NCBI GenBank assembly: GCA_902622245.1
Contig: CACNPC010000002.1
Span: 62,001 to 126,000 of the forward strand
DNA: 64,000 bases
Source: an uncultured Pelagibacteraceae bacterium
Lineage (GTDB): Bacteria; Pseudomonadota; Alphaproteobacteria; Pelagibacterales; Pelagibacteraceae
Direction of reading: 5' to 3'
Under the pieces are notes generated by a model, which saw nothing but the letters and a program-made list of their open reading frames with translations, did no database searches and had not been told where the DNA came from. Every line of letters begins with the position of its first letter. Within the stretch, counting starts at the first letter, position 1. The position numbers were made by a program, and so were the translations under genes. This document shows, one piece after another, positions 9,023-19,504 of this stretch.

Positions 9023-10971
9023 TAGCTTATATTGTTTCTTTTTAGATAATCTTCAATTTCCTTTATATTACTTAATTTGTTAGAGCAAGTTTGATTTTTA
9101 CATATAACAATTTTTGGCTCTTTTACTTCATTATCTAGATATTTAAATGTAGCTCTTGTAAAAAATTTTTTTTGCAAATACTTTTTTATATTAGGATCTA
9201 AATTTTGCTTTCCATGAATTGTAAAAGATATACTTTCATTACAAATATCCAATGATTTTACAAAACTAAACATTTGTGCAAAGTTTGAGTTTAAAACTTG
9301 GTGGAAACTTTTTTTTAAAATATCAATTTTTTCAAACCATATTTTATCGCTAGTTATAATATATATTTTATTACATAAGTTTAAATATACGCTATTTCCA
9401 TTTGGTATATTATTATCATTTAGATCTACTGGCTGAACAAATAGGTCATTATCTAATATTTTATTTTTTTGCATTAATCCTGATTTTTTATCAAAGAAGT
9501 ATTCCCAGGTTTTTATTAAAATATCTTTTGCTTTTTCGATGTATTTAACGTCACCATCTAATTCATAAACAGTTATCAAAAGACTAGCATAGTATACGTA
9601 ATCTTCCAAAAAAGCGTCAATCTCCGTGTCTTGATAGCAATGGAAAATTTTGTCTGACAAATACTTTTCCAATATCTTTATACTAACAAGAGTATTTTGT
9701 TTTAGTTCTTCATTATCAGTTACCAGCGATGAAAGAAGAAGTGTTTCTAATAAAAAACAATTTTGATCAGTTTGAGATTTATCATCAAATAATGGTTTAA
9801 TACGTTTATTTCTTTGATCTAATAACGTTTTTTCTGTATTTGAGATTTCTTTAATCTCATCATCGGAAAGTTTATTATGAGTTTCTATTAAAATAATATT
9901 ACCTTCAAAATTTCCCTCTTCAGTTAAATTATATTTTTTTGCAAATAAATTAAATTTAGAACCCAGAGTATTTTTTAATTCTGCATAATTCCATACATAA
10001 TATTTTCCTTCAACACCATCGCTATCGGCATCATATGCAGACCCATAAAGATCAAAATCATTTTTAAATTCTGAATTAATAAAATCTATAGTCTGCTCTA
10101 ACTTTTTCTTATAATAAAGATTATTTGTTTTTTGAAAGAACTTATTTAACAATCCTATATATTGAATATTATCATAAAGCATTTTTTCGAAGTGAGGGAT
10201 GATCCAATTTTCATCAACAGTGTATCTTGCTATACCTCCAGCTAGATGATCATACATTCCTTTTGAAGAAATATTGTATAGTAAAGTTTCAACAGGTTTA
10301 AAGTATTCTCCTTTTCCTGTTTTTAAATAAAAATAAAACATTGCATCAAATAAATAAAATTGGGGAAACTTAGGAGCTCCCTTGAAACTCCCATTATCTT
10401 TATCAAGGTGCTGTATAATTTTTTCTAAAAATGGCTCTAATGGTTGATTTAATACTGCTGATCTTTGATTAATTTTACCGAATATTTCTTGCATTTGGGT
10501 CGCTTGATCGAGAATTTTTTCTCTATTCTTATTATATACGTCAGAAACATTATTTAGAACTTTTTGAAAATCTGGTCTTCCATGCATTTCTTTTGGTGGG
10601 AAATAAGTTCCACCAGTAAAAGGAACTCCATTTTCATCAAGAAACATCGATAAAGGCCAACCTCCTTGTGTTCCTGTTAAAATAGATAAACTTCTTTGAA
10701 AAACATAATCTAAATCAGGTCTTTCTTCTCTATCAACTTTAATGTTTATAAATTTTTCATTCATTATTTTAGCTGTTTCATCATCTTCAAAACTTTCATG
10801 AGCCATCACATGACACCAATGACAACTCGCATATCCAACACTAAGAAATATTGGTTTTTTTTCTTTTTTTGCTTGTTCTAAACTTTCTTTATTCCAAGCA
10901 AACCAGTTAACTGGATTATCTTTATGTTGTTTTAAATACAGACTTTTCTCTTCCTTGAGTTTATTATTCAT
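9022..10971 (-). CDS. Thioredoxin-domain protein of the YyaL / DUF255 family
   Basis: YLKQHKDNPVNWFAW, SVGYASCHWCHVMAHESFED, AYDADSDGVEGKYYVW. Confidence 0.93.
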   Translation of the reverse strand: MNNKLKEEKSLYLKQHKDNPVNWFAWNKESLEQAKKEKKPIFLSVGYASCHWCHVMAHESFEDDETAKIMNEKFINIKVDREERPDLDYVFQRSLSILTGTQGGWPLSMFLDENGVPFTGGTYFPPKEMHGRPDFQKVLNNVSDVYNKNREKILDQATQMQEIFGKINQRSAVLNQPLEPFLEKIIQHLDKDNGSFKGAPKFPQFYLFDAMFYFYLKTGKGEYFKPVETLLYNISSKGMYDHLAGGIARYTVDENWIIPHFEKMLYDNIQYIGLLNKFFQKTNNLYYKKKLEQTIDFINSEFKNDFDLYGSAYDADSDGVEGKYYVWNYAELKNTLGSKFNLFAKKYNLTEEGNFEGNIILIETHNKLSDDEIKEISNTEKTLLDQRNKRIKPLFDDKSQTDQNCFLLETLLLSSLVTDNEELKQNTLVSIKILEKYLSDKIFHCYQDTEIDAFLEDYVYYASLLITVYELDGDVKYIEKAKDILIKTWEYFFDKKSGLMQKNKILDNDLFVQPVDLNDNNIPNGNSVYLNLCNKIYIITSDKIWFEKIDILKKSFHQVLNSNFAQMFSFVKSLDICNESISFTIHGKQNLDPNIKKYLQKKFFTRATFKYLDNEVKEPKIVICKNQTCSNKLSNIKEIEDYLKRNNIS

Positions 10972-10986
10972 TTTTTCTTTTAAAAA

Positions 10987-11544
10987 TTAGTGATGATAAA
11001 AAGGTTTTCTATCAAATATCTTTTTCACCATTGGTTCAAACTCTTCTAAAGACATAGATTTGTATTTAGGATCAAAAGAAGACTGGTCATATTTTTCACA
11101 AAAATCAACTGTATCTTGATAATATTTGTGGTCCTTGAATTTATCCCTAGCGTTTCTATCACCCCCTAAATGATGAGCACTGTAATAAGTTTGAAAAAGT
11201 CCATGATGAAGTATTATCCAATATGTTTTTTCTGAAACATAAGGTCTGATTATTGAAGCAGCATATTGAGAATGATTCATGGGCGCCAAGTCATCCCCTA
11301 TGTCATGAAGTAAAGTTGCTACAACCATCTCCTCACTTTCTCCATTCTTGTAAGCTCTTGTTGCTGCTTGCAAGGAATGTTCTAATCTAGTTATTTGATA
11401 GCCTTCAAGTGTTGTAGTTTGACTTGCAAGATATTTGAGCAATCTATCCGCTGTCTTACGTTCAAAATTTTTTTCATATTTTTCTAATAATTCATAATCT
11501 TCTTTTGAACCATTTTTCATTTCAGTAAAATTTACTTTCTTCAT
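10987..11544 (-). CDS. HD-domain protein, possible PhnZ-like diiron oxygenase scaffold
   Basis: TRLEHSLQAATRA, LLHDIGD, ILHHG, CEKYDQ: His/Asp ligand order of diiron HD proteins. Confidence 0.7.
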   Translation of the reverse strand: MKKVNFTEMKNGSKEDYELLEKYEKNFERKTADRLLKYLASQTTTLEGYQITRLEHSLQAATRAYKNGESEEMVVATLLHDIGDDLAPMNHSQYAASIIRPYVSEKTYWIILHHGLFQTYYSAHHLGGDRNARDKFKDHKYYQDTVDFCEKYDQSSFDPKYKSMSLEEFEPMVKKIFDRKPFYHH

Positions 11545-13013
11545 TAATTGCTCGATCCTGTACTTAATAATGATAATTGTGTAACTTTATCTTCTCCAAG
11601 TTCATCAATTATTTTTACTGGATAATCGCCAGTAAAATGATGATCAGTTAACTGAGGATACGCGTCATTTCTCTTATCAAAACCCATTCCTCGATATAAG
11701 CCATCTAAAGTTAAAAATTTAAGCGATTGTGCTTTAATGAATTCTTTTATTTCATCTACTGATTTATTTGCTGCTAATAATTCTTTTTTTGTAGGTGTAT
11801 CAACTCCATAAAAATCCGGGTATTTTATTTCTGGACTAGCTATCCTAACATGTATCTCTTTAGCACCATTATCATATAACATTTTTACAATCTTTGATGA
11901 AGTAGTCCCTCTAACTAAAGAGTCGTCAACCAAAATAATTTTTTTATTTTTTATAACTGAAATATTTGCATTTAATTTTAATTTAACTCCTAAACTTCTA
12001 ATCTGCTGTGACGGCTCTATAAAAGTTCGACCAACATAATGATTTCTTATCAGACCTAAATCAAAATTTATTTTTTTTTCTTCTGCGTAACCTAATGCAG
12101 CCGCATTTCCAGAATCTGGTACAGGCACAACCAAGTCAGCATCTAAATTATCCTCTTTTGCTAATTCAGCTCCAAATCTTTTTCGATATTCATAGGCCGT
12201 CTTGCCATTCAAAATACTATCTGGTCTTGAGAAATAAATATATTCAAATACACATGGTCTCACTTTTTTTTGAGGAAATGGCTTAATGCTTTTTAATTCA
12301 TCATTTTCTACATAAACAATTTCACCATTTTCAACTTCTCGAACAAACTTTGCTCCGATAATATCAAAGGCACATGTCTCAGATGCAAAAACATAAGAGT
12401 TTTTTAATTTTCCAATAACCAGAGGTCTTATTCCATGAGGATCTCTTACCCCAATAAGAGTATTTTGTGTCATCATAACTAATGCATATCCCCCTTGAAT
12501 TTGAAATAGAGCATCAATAACTTTATCAATTGTCTTTGGTCTTTTTGATTTGGCTATAAGTTTTACTATCGTTTCTGTATCTGATGTTGTGTAAAAGATT
12601 GAGCCTTCTTCAACCATTTTATTTCTAAGTGTTATCGCATTCGTTAGATTTCCATTATGCGCAACTCCAATTCCTCCTGAATTAGTATCAGCAAAGAATG
12701 GTTGTACGTTTCTTAAAGCGGTTCCGCCAGTTGTAGAATATCTGTTATGACCTATCGCATAATTTCCTGGTAAATTTTTTAAGACTTTTTCGTCATTAAA
12801 ATTGTCACCAACTAAACCAAATCTTTTTTCAGAGTGATATTTTTCTCCATCAAATGATACAATTCCACAACCCTCTTGCCCTCTATGTTGTAACGCATGA
12901 AGTCCTAAAGCAGTTAAAGTTGATGCTTCTGGTGTATTGCTTATACCAAAGACAGCACATTCCTCTTTTAATTTAGGATTATACATCTTGAACTTTTTCC
13001 TTAGCATCATCAT
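11544..13013 (-). CDS. purF: Amidophosphoribosyltransferase (start likely within MYNPKLKEECAVFGI)
   Basis: EECAVFGI, GLHALQHRGQEGCGI, VDDSLVRGTTSSKIV. Confidence 0.97.
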   Translation of the reverse strand: MMMLRKKFKMYNPKLKEECAVFGISNTPEASTLTALGLHALQHRGQEGCGIVSFDGEKYHSEKRFGLVGDNFNDEKVLKNLPGNYAIGHNRYSTTGGTALRNVQPFFADTNSGGIGVAHNGNLTNAITLRNKMVEEGSIFYTTSDTETIVKLIAKSKRPKTIDKVIDALFQIQGGYALVMMTQNTLIGVRDPHGIRPLVIGKLKNSYVFASETCAFDIIGAKFVREVENGEIVYVENDELKSIKPFPQKKVRPCVFEYIYFSRPDSILNGKTAYEYRKRFGAELAKEDNLDADLVVPVPDSGNAAALGYAEEKKINFDLGLIRNHYVGRTFIEPSQQIRSLGVKLKLNANISVIKNKKIILVDDSLVRGTTSSKIVKMLYDNGAKEIHVRIASPEIKYPDFYGVDTPTKKELLAANKSVDEIKEFIKAQSLKFLTLDGLYRGMGFDKRNDAYPQLTDHHFTGDYPVKIIDELGEDKVTQLSLLSTGSSN

Positions 13014-13524
13014 ATTGTTTTTGATTTGGAAATACCTTTATAAGATAGATACTACCTTTTTCAACTAAAGGAAATGTTAACGAATCTTTTAAATTTAATG
13101 GCCATTTTTTGCTATCGTAGATAATGTCTACAGCTGCGAATAAACAAACAATCAAAATATAGCTTTTAGCGATTCCAAAGAAAAAGCCAAAAACCTTATC
13201 GATTGAACCCAATCCAGTGTAAGTAACAACTTTACTAATCGCCTTATTTGCTAAAAGAATAAAAAATATTATTAATATAAACAATATTACACCAACAATT
13301 ATATCAAGAACATATTCGCTATCTAAAATACCTTCAAAATATGGTTTTACTTTAGGAAACAAATAAATTGTTAAAATATATGCCAATACCCATTTAGCAG
13401 CTGATAATAAACTTAAAACAAAACCTTTTCTAGACCCTTGAATTAAAAAATAAATTGTTAATACAAAAAAAATATAATCAAATAATGTTACTTGTACTAA
13501 AAAATCCTGAATAGCTTCAATCAT
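12979..13524 (-). CDS. cvpA: CvpA family membrane protein
   Basis: Multi-TM protein, FLIQGSRKGFVLSLLSAAKW; immediately upstream of purF. Confidence 0.8.
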   Translation of the reverse strand: MIEAIQDFLVQVTLFDYIFFVLTIYFLIQGSRKGFVLSLLSAAKWVLAYILTIYLFPKVKPYFEGILDSEYVLDIIVGVILFILIIFFILLANKAISKVVTYTGLGSIDKVFGFFFGIAKSYILIVCLFAAVDIIYDSKKWPLNLKDSLTFPLVEKGSIYLIKVFPNQKQYDDAKEKVQDV

Positions 13525-15899
13525 TAATTGAATGGTTTAATTTTAAGCAATAAAGAAGGCAAAAGTGTTAAAACGGAAACCATTGCAAGCAACATAGCAA
13601 TACCTGTGAATACGCCAAAGTAAATTGTAGGTATAAAATTTGACATTACTAAAATTGAAAATCCAAAAACTATTGTAATTGAAGTATTTAAAATAGCTTT
13701 ACCGACTGTTGAATGACACAATTTCAATGTTTTGTTATAATTCCTTAATTTAAAATATTCTTCTTTAAATCTGTAAATATAGTGAATACTATTATCTACA
13801 GCTATACCTATTGTTATGGCAGCTATTGTTATTGTCATCATATCAAGTGGTATTCCTAAAAGTCCTATCAACCCTAATATAAAAAAAGCTGCAATAAAAT
13901 TAGGTATAACACCTATTAAAGCTAATTTTAAATTTTTGAAAAGAATAATAAACATTATAAATATGCCGAGCATAACAAATCCTAGGGTCAAAATTTGAGA
14001 TTTAAATAAACTTTGTAAAAGATTATTAAAAAGGATTAATACTCCTCCTAATTTAAACTCATCTTTTTTTAATTCTAATTTATTTTCAAGATCAGAATTA
14101 ATTTTAATCAATAAATCATTCCTCCTTAGATTATCTAATGAGTCTTTTATCCTTAAGCTTATTCTAGCTTCAGAGTCTTTTATTGAGATATAAGGATCTA
14201 CAATTTCTTTTTTTATATTATCGGGTATTTTTGTGTACAACACTCCCATTTCTAATGAGCCTAGTTCTTTATTATTATTAAGTTGAGTGGCAACATCAAT
14301 AATCGAGGAAAACGATAGAACTTTTCCTACTGGCTCTAGAGAATCTAAATAATTGTGAACTTTTTTTATTTTGTTAATTTTATCTTTAGTAAACCAATAT
14401 TTATCATCATTTTCATCCTCATCTCCCCAATCATCTTCTTCATCATCAGATTTTTGACTATCTTCTACTTGTTTTGGAAATTTCAAAATTACCTCAAGAG
14501 GTGTTGTGCCTCCTAACTTTTCATCGATAAGTTTCATTCCCTTGTAAATTTCTGTATCTTTATCAAAATAATTTATGAAACTATTTTCTACTTCAAGTTT
14601 TGAAATTCCAAATAAACTAAGAAATATAATTACTATAGTCGTTCCAAATATAGCATTTTGATTTGAAACAGAAATTTTACTAAAAAAACTGGTTATTGAT
14701 GAACCCTTTTCTTCCTTCAATGAAATTTTGCTAAATTTTAATAAATTAATTAATGTTGGTAGAAGACTAAAAGTAATAAGAAAAGATACTATAAGACCAA
14801 AAGTCATCATAAATCCAAAATCTATTATTGGTTTAATATCACTGAACACCAATGATAAAAAAGCAAATATGGTCGTCAATGCTGTATACAAAATAGGCCA
14901 AAACATTTTACTCGTTGTCAAAGATATAATCTTAAATTTATTTAATTTTGGAAATTGTTTTGAAAGCTGAAGATACCTAGTGCTAATATGAATATTCATA
15001 GCCATTGTTAATATTAACATTAAAGCTATAAAATTTGACGAAATAACTGTAACTTTCCATCCCAAGAGACCCAAAAGTCCAGTCATTATTATTACTGAAA
15101 AAAAACAACTACTTATTGGAACAATTACCCATATTAATCTTCTAAAGACGTACCATAGTGTGGCAATAATAAATAAAAAAACTCCTAGACCAAAAACTAT
15201 TATATCACTTTTTATAAAAGTCATCATGTCATCAGCAATCATAGGTATACCACCTAAATGAATTTTACTATTTGAACTAAAATTTTTTATTACTTGCCTT
15301 ATTTCTAAAATATTTTTATGATTTTGTTTTTTTAATTTATCTTTATATAACTCTTCTTCTTTTTTACTTTTAAATTCTTTAATTTTTTCTTTTGGTTTTA
15401 AATAAACTATAATACCAGAAGTTTTGCCATCTTCACTGATAACAAAATTTCTGAATACAGGACTGTTCAAAATTTCACTAAATCCTCTTTCTTTGTCAAT
15501 TCCTTGTGACCTTAGTGTTGAGTAGTTTTGCAGTCTCTCAATAAGTGGCTCATCAGAACTGTTTAATAAAGGAATATCTAGAAGTGTAATTACACTATGT
15601 ACCCACTTAAGTTGTTGTATCTCTTTTTTTAAATTAATGAGATTTAAAATTGAGATATCATCAATCATGCTCAATTTTGGTGTATAGGTAAGAACTAAAA
15701 ATTCTTTAGCACCATATCTATCATTTATCTCGTTTAGGTATTTTAAGTCAGGATCCCCTTCAATTAATAATGTCTCAGAAGAAGCATCAAGTCTAAAGTT
15801 TTTGGAATAATATCCAAAAAAACATAGGCTGATTAATAATATAATTAAAATTAATCTCGGTTTTTTTAAAACATTATTTTGATAAAATTTGGCTAACAT
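13524..15899 (-). CDS. RND/MMPL superfamily transporter
   Basis: Two repeats of TM clusters with large loops; GIAVDNSIHYIYRFKEE. Confidence 0.85.
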   Translation of the reverse strand: MLAKFYQNNVLKKPRLILIILLISLCFFGYYSKNFRLDASSETLLIEGDPDLKYLNEINDRYGAKEFLVLTYTPKLSMIDDISILNLINLKKEIQQLKWVHSVITLLDIPLLNSSDEPLIERLQNYSTLRSQGIDKERGFSEILNSPVFRNFVISEDGKTSGIIVYLKPKEKIKEFKSKKEEELYKDKLKKQNHKNILEIRQVIKNFSSNSKIHLGGIPMIADDMMTFIKSDIIVFGLGVFLFIIATLWYVFRRLIWVIVPISSCFFSVIIMTGLLGLLGWKVTVISSNFIALMLILTMAMNIHISTRYLQLSKQFPKLNKFKIISLTTSKMFWPILYTALTTIFAFLSLVFSDIKPIIDFGFMMTFGLIVSFLITFSLLPTLINLLKFSKISLKEEKGSSITSFFSKISVSNQNAIFGTTIVIIFLSLFGISKLEVENSFINYFDKDTEIYKGMKLIDEKLGGTTPLEVILKFPKQVEDSQKSDDEEDDWGDEDENDDKYWFTKDKINKIKKVHNYLDSLEPVGKVLSFSSIIDVATQLNNNKELGSLEMGVLYTKIPDNIKKEIVDPYISIKDSEARISLRIKDSLDNLRRNDLLIKINSDLENKLELKKDEFKLGGVLILFNNLLQSLFKSQILTLGFVMLGIFIMFIILFKNLKLALIGVIPNFIAAFFILGLIGLLGIPLDMMTITIAAITIGIAVDNSIHYIYRFKEEYFKLRNYNKTLKLCHSTVGKAILNTSITIVFGFSILVMSNFIPTIYFGVFTGIAMLLAMVSVLTLLPSLLLKIKPFN

Positions 15900-15924
15900 T
15901 CACTATTAGCTTTTATAATTTAAT

Positions 15925-17340
15925 TTAATTATTTTGAATATCTTTAAATTTAGTGAACATTGCCTCAAATTCGAGCATTACATTGCCAGTTGGACCATGT
16001 CTTTGTTTTTGAATTATCAACTCGGCTAAATGTGAGACTTCGTTCATTTTTGCTTGCCATTCGGCATGTTCCACAGTTGCGGGCCTTGGCTCTTTTCCTT
16101 GTAAATAATATGCCTCTCTATAAACAAACATAACTACATCAGCATCTTGCTCTATTGATCCAGACTCTCTAAGGTCCGATAATTGAGGTTTTTTGTCATC
16201 TCTTTGCTCAACAGCCCTTGATAACTGAGAGAGTGCCAGAACTGGAACTGCCAGTTCTTTTGCAAGAGCTTTTAGGCCTTGGGTTATTTCAGATATCTCT
16301 TGGACTCTTCCATTGTTTTGATTTGATGCGCGCATCAATTGAATATAGTCAATAATAACCATATCTAATCCATAAAGTCTCTTAATTCTTCTTGCTCGAT
16401 TGCTTAAAGCAGCAATTGTAATTGCAGGTGTTTCGTCAATGTATAATGGTAATTCTGATATATCTTTTGAAGTTTCAATAAATTTATCAAATTGTTCTTC
16501 ATTTATTTTTCCTCTTCTTATGTCATTTGATTTTATTCTTGATTGTTCGGCTAGTATCCTAGTTGAAAGCTGTTCGGAAGACATTTCAAGTGAAAAAAAT
16601 GCAATTGAGCTTTTATCTCCACTTTCTTGAATTTTTTTAGCAGCGTTAAATGCAATATTTGTTGCTAATGCAGTTTTTCCCATTGATGGTCTTCCAGCAA
16701 TAATTACTAGATCAGATTTGTGTAATCCTCCCAATCTATCATCCAAATCTCTGAGACCTGTAGGCACTCCAACTATACCCTCTTCATTTTTATAGGCATT
16801 TGATGCCATTTCTATAGTTTGTCTCATTGCCTCATCAAACTTGATTAATGAAGAGCTAAAAGATCCTTTTTCTGCTAGATCAAATAATGACTTTTCATAC
16901 TTCTCGATTATTTTTTGACCATCAGTTCCCAAATCGTTTAGTTTTGCTATGTCTATCACTTCTCCAGATATTTTTATTAATTCTCTTTTTACAAATAGAT
17001 CAAATATAAGTTTGGAGTATTCAATAGCTTGTCTTGCTGAAGTTGAAAATTTAGTTATTTTCACTAAATATTCAGGTATATTCAAATCATCTTTTTCTTT
17101 TTCAAAATAATTTTTTAATGTTATTGGATTTGCTAAAAGACCTCCATAAATTAATTTTTCTAATGCTTCAAATATTTTTTTATGAACAGGATCATAAAAA
17201 TTTTTACTAGATATTATTAAGCTTACCTCGTCAAAAATTTCATTTGCTAAAAGTATGGAGCCTATTACTGATTGTTCAGCCTCTATGTTGTTTGGTAATT
17301 CATCTACTTTTGATTTGATTATATTTAAGGATTGAGACAT
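15925..17340 (-). CDS. dnaB: Replicative DNA helicase
   Basis: NIEAEQSVIGSIL, VIIAGRPSMGKTALATNIA, DLRESGSIEQDADVVMFVYR. Confidence 0.97.
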   Translation of the reverse strand: MSQSLNIIKSKVDELPNNIEAEQSVIGSILLANEIFDEVSLIISSKNFYDPVHKKIFEALEKLIYGGLLANPITLKNYFEKEKDDLNIPEYLVKITKFSTSARQAIEYSKLIFDLFVKRELIKISGEVIDIAKLNDLGTDGQKIIEKYEKSLFDLAEKGSFSSSLIKFDEAMRQTIEMASNAYKNEEGIVGVPTGLRDLDDRLGGLHKSDLVIIAGRPSMGKTALATNIAFNAAKKIQESGDKSSIAFFSLEMSSEQLSTRILAEQSRIKSNDIRRGKINEEQFDKFIETSKDISELPLYIDETPAITIAALSNRARRIKRLYGLDMVIIDYIQLMRASNQNNGRVQEISEITQGLKALAKELAVPVLALSQLSRAVEQRDDKKPQLSDLRESGSIEQDADVVMFVYREAYYLQGKEPRPATVEHAEWQAKMNEVSHLAELIIQKQRHGPTGNVMLEFEAMFTKFKDIQNN

Positions 17341-17407
17341 GAGAAATTTTATTTATTTTTTTTAGAAATAACAAAGAAAATTACCAATTGGGGAAAAAAA
17401 TGTATAA

Positions 17408-17866
17408 TTATTGATTTTCTTCTTGCGCTAATACTTTAATGCTAATTTTTGATTGAATATCTGAATGTAAATTTATTAAAACTTTAAATGAGCCTAAAGA
17501 CTTAATTTCTTTGCTAGGTTGTATATATGAAGGATTGATTTCAATATTCTCTGTTTTGTTAATAATTTTCGAAATTTCTGTCGGTTTGACTGAACCATAA
17601 AGCTCTCTATTTTCAGTGCTCAACTTTTTTATCACGTACTCTTTGTCTCTTATTTTCTCATCAATTTTTCTTGCTTCATTTTTCTTGTCTAAATCTTTTT
17701 TACTCAATTCATTTTTTATTTTTTCTACTTCTTTAATATTTTCTTTAGAAGCAAAAAGAGCCTTTTTTTGTGCAATTAAAAAATTTCTTGCGAATCCTCT
17801 TTTAACATCAATAATTTCGCCAATTGATCCAACTTTCCTCACATTTTCTAATAATATTACTTTCAT
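17408..17866 (-). CDS. rplI: 50S ribosomal protein L9
   Basis: MKVILLENVRKVGSIGEIIDVKRGFARNFLI. Confidence 0.97.
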   Translation of the reverse strand: MKVILLENVRKVGSIGEIIDVKRGFARNFLIAQKKALFASKENIKEVEKIKNELSKKDLDKKNEARKIDEKIRDKEYVIKKLSTENRELYGSVKPTEISKIINKTENIEINPSYIQPSKEIKSLGSFKVLINLHSDIQSKISIKVLAQEENQ

Positions 17867-17868
17867 AA

Positions 17869-18138
17869 TTATATCAGAGCTAAATTTCTTGCTCTTTTTA
17901 TTGATAGCGACAAATCTCTTTGTTTTTTTTGACTGACTGAAGTAATTCTCGACGGTAGTATTTTTCCATTTTCAGATATATATCTTTTAAGTAATTTAAT
18001 GTTTTTGTAATCAACAACCGGAGCACCCTTGCCAGTCAATGGACATTTTTTTTTAAATTTATATTTTTGATTTTGAAATACGCTTAGTTTTGAAAAATTA
18101 TTTTGCGTGCTTTTCTTTTTTAAATTTCTTTTTTTCAT
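17869..18138 (-). CDS. rpsR: 30S ribosomal protein S18
   Basis: [48 protein letters not shown]. Confidence 0.96.
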   Translation of the reverse strand: MKKRNLKKKSTQNNFSKLSVFQNQKYKFKKKCPLTGKGAPVVDYKNIKLLKRYISENGKILPSRITSVSQKKQRDLSLSIKRARNLALI

Positions 18139-18485
18139 ATTTTATTACTCGATTTCAACGTATCATCGCTTTTTTTGAAATAATCAGTCTCAAGGTCTAA
18201 TTTTTTAAATTTGACTGTAAGGAACCTCAGTAAATTTTTATCAAGCTTTTCGTTTTTTTCTAATTCTTTAATTGTTTTACCATCAGCTTCTAGTTTGAAA
18301 TGAAGATAATTTCCTTTTTTATTTTTCTTAATTAAATAAGACAAATGCATCAATCCCCAACTTTCAAATTTTAAAATATTACCATTATTACTCTCAATTA
18401 TTTTGGTATATTTTTCTTGAATTTGCTTTATTTGACTTGGTGAAACGTCTTGTCTAGCTATTAATGTGTGCTCGTAAAAGTTCAT
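18135..18485 (-). CDS. rpsF: 30S ribosomal protein S6
   Basis: [48 protein letters not shown]. Confidence 0.95.
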   Translation of the reverse strand: MNFYEHTLIARQDVSPSQIKQIQEKYTKIIESNNGNILKFESWGLMHLSYLIKKNKKGNYLHFKLEADGKTIKELEKNEKLDKNLLRFLTVKFKKLDLETDYFKKSDDTLKSSNKI

Positions 18486-18568
18486 ATAATTTTATAGAAA
18501 AACTGAGGATATACTATTATACATTTTTAATTACAATACAAAAAAACACTTATTTTATAAACTTTTTT

Positions 18569-19504
18569 ATGTTTTCTATTATATTTCCAGGTCAAGGCTC
18601 TCAATTTGTAGGTATGATTAAGGAGTTTTACGATAATTTTGATTATGTTAAAAATTATTTTACACAAGCAGATGAAATATTAAAAAAAAAAATAAGTAAG
18701 ATTATTTTAGAAGGACCAAAACAAGAACTAGATCAAACAGAAAATACTCAACCAGCAATTTTTTTAGCTAGTTACTCCATATTTAAAGTTTTAGAAAAAG
18801 AAATTAATTTTAAAGTAAATAACGCAAAATTTTTTGCAGGTCATTCATTGGGAGAATACACAGCTCTTTGTTGTTCGGGTGCAATAAATTTCGATCAAAC
18901 TGTATCATTACTAAAAGATAGAGGCAGATCAATGCAAAGCGCAGTTCCAAAAGGTGAAGGGGGGATGATGGCTGTGCTTGGTGCGAATATTGATGAAGTT
19001 AATAAGATGTTAAATAATATTGATGAAAATTTAATTTGTTATATTGCTAATGATAATTCAATCGGTCAAATAGTATTAAGCGGTAGAAATAAGTCACTTG
19101 ATTTTTTTGGAAGCGAGCTACAGAAAAAAAAAATTAAATTTATAAAATTACCAGTAAGTGCTCCATTCCATTGTCCATTAATGCAAAAAGCAACAATTGA
19201 AATGAAACAAAAAATAGCAAAAACTGAATTTAAAAAACCTTGTGTAGATATTGTATCAAATGTTACAGCACAGCCTTTAAATAATCCTGATGAAATTAAA
19301 AAACTTCTTATAGATCAGATAGAAAAACCAGTTAGATGGCGTGAAACTGTTTATAATATGATAAACGCAGGAATTAATCAATTTATAGAGATTGGTCCAG
19401 GAAAAGTTTTGTCTGGACTTATTAAAAGAATAGATAGAAATGTTAAAATAAATCAGGTAAATAACTTAATCGACGCTAATAGTTTACTTAATGATAGATC
19501 TTAA
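18569..19504 (+). CDS. fabD: Malonyl-CoA-ACP transacylase
   Basis: MFSIIFPGQGSQFVGM, FAGHSLGEYTALCCSGA; start moved inside the listed ORF (18464). Confidence 0.95.
   Translation: MFSIIFPGQGSQFVGMIKEFYDNFDYVKNYFTQADEILKKKISKIILEGPKQELDQTENTQPAIFLASYSIFKVLEKEINFKVNNAKFFAGHSLGEYTALCCSGAINFDQTVSLLKDRGRSMQSAVPKGEGGMMAVLGANIDEVNKMLNNIDENLICYIANDNSIGQIVLSGRNKSLDFFGSELQKKKIKFIKLPVSAPFHCPLMQKATIEMKQKIAKTEFKKPCVDIVSNVTAQPLNNPDEIKKLLIDQIEKPVRWRETVYNMINAGINQFIEIGPGKVLSGLIKRIDRNVKINQVNNLIDANSLLNDRS

Noticed and set aside
18464-18568. N-terminal extension of fabD
   Set aside because: FabD begins naturally at MFSIIFPGQGSQ (18569); the upstream part overlaps rpsF and lacks homology pattern
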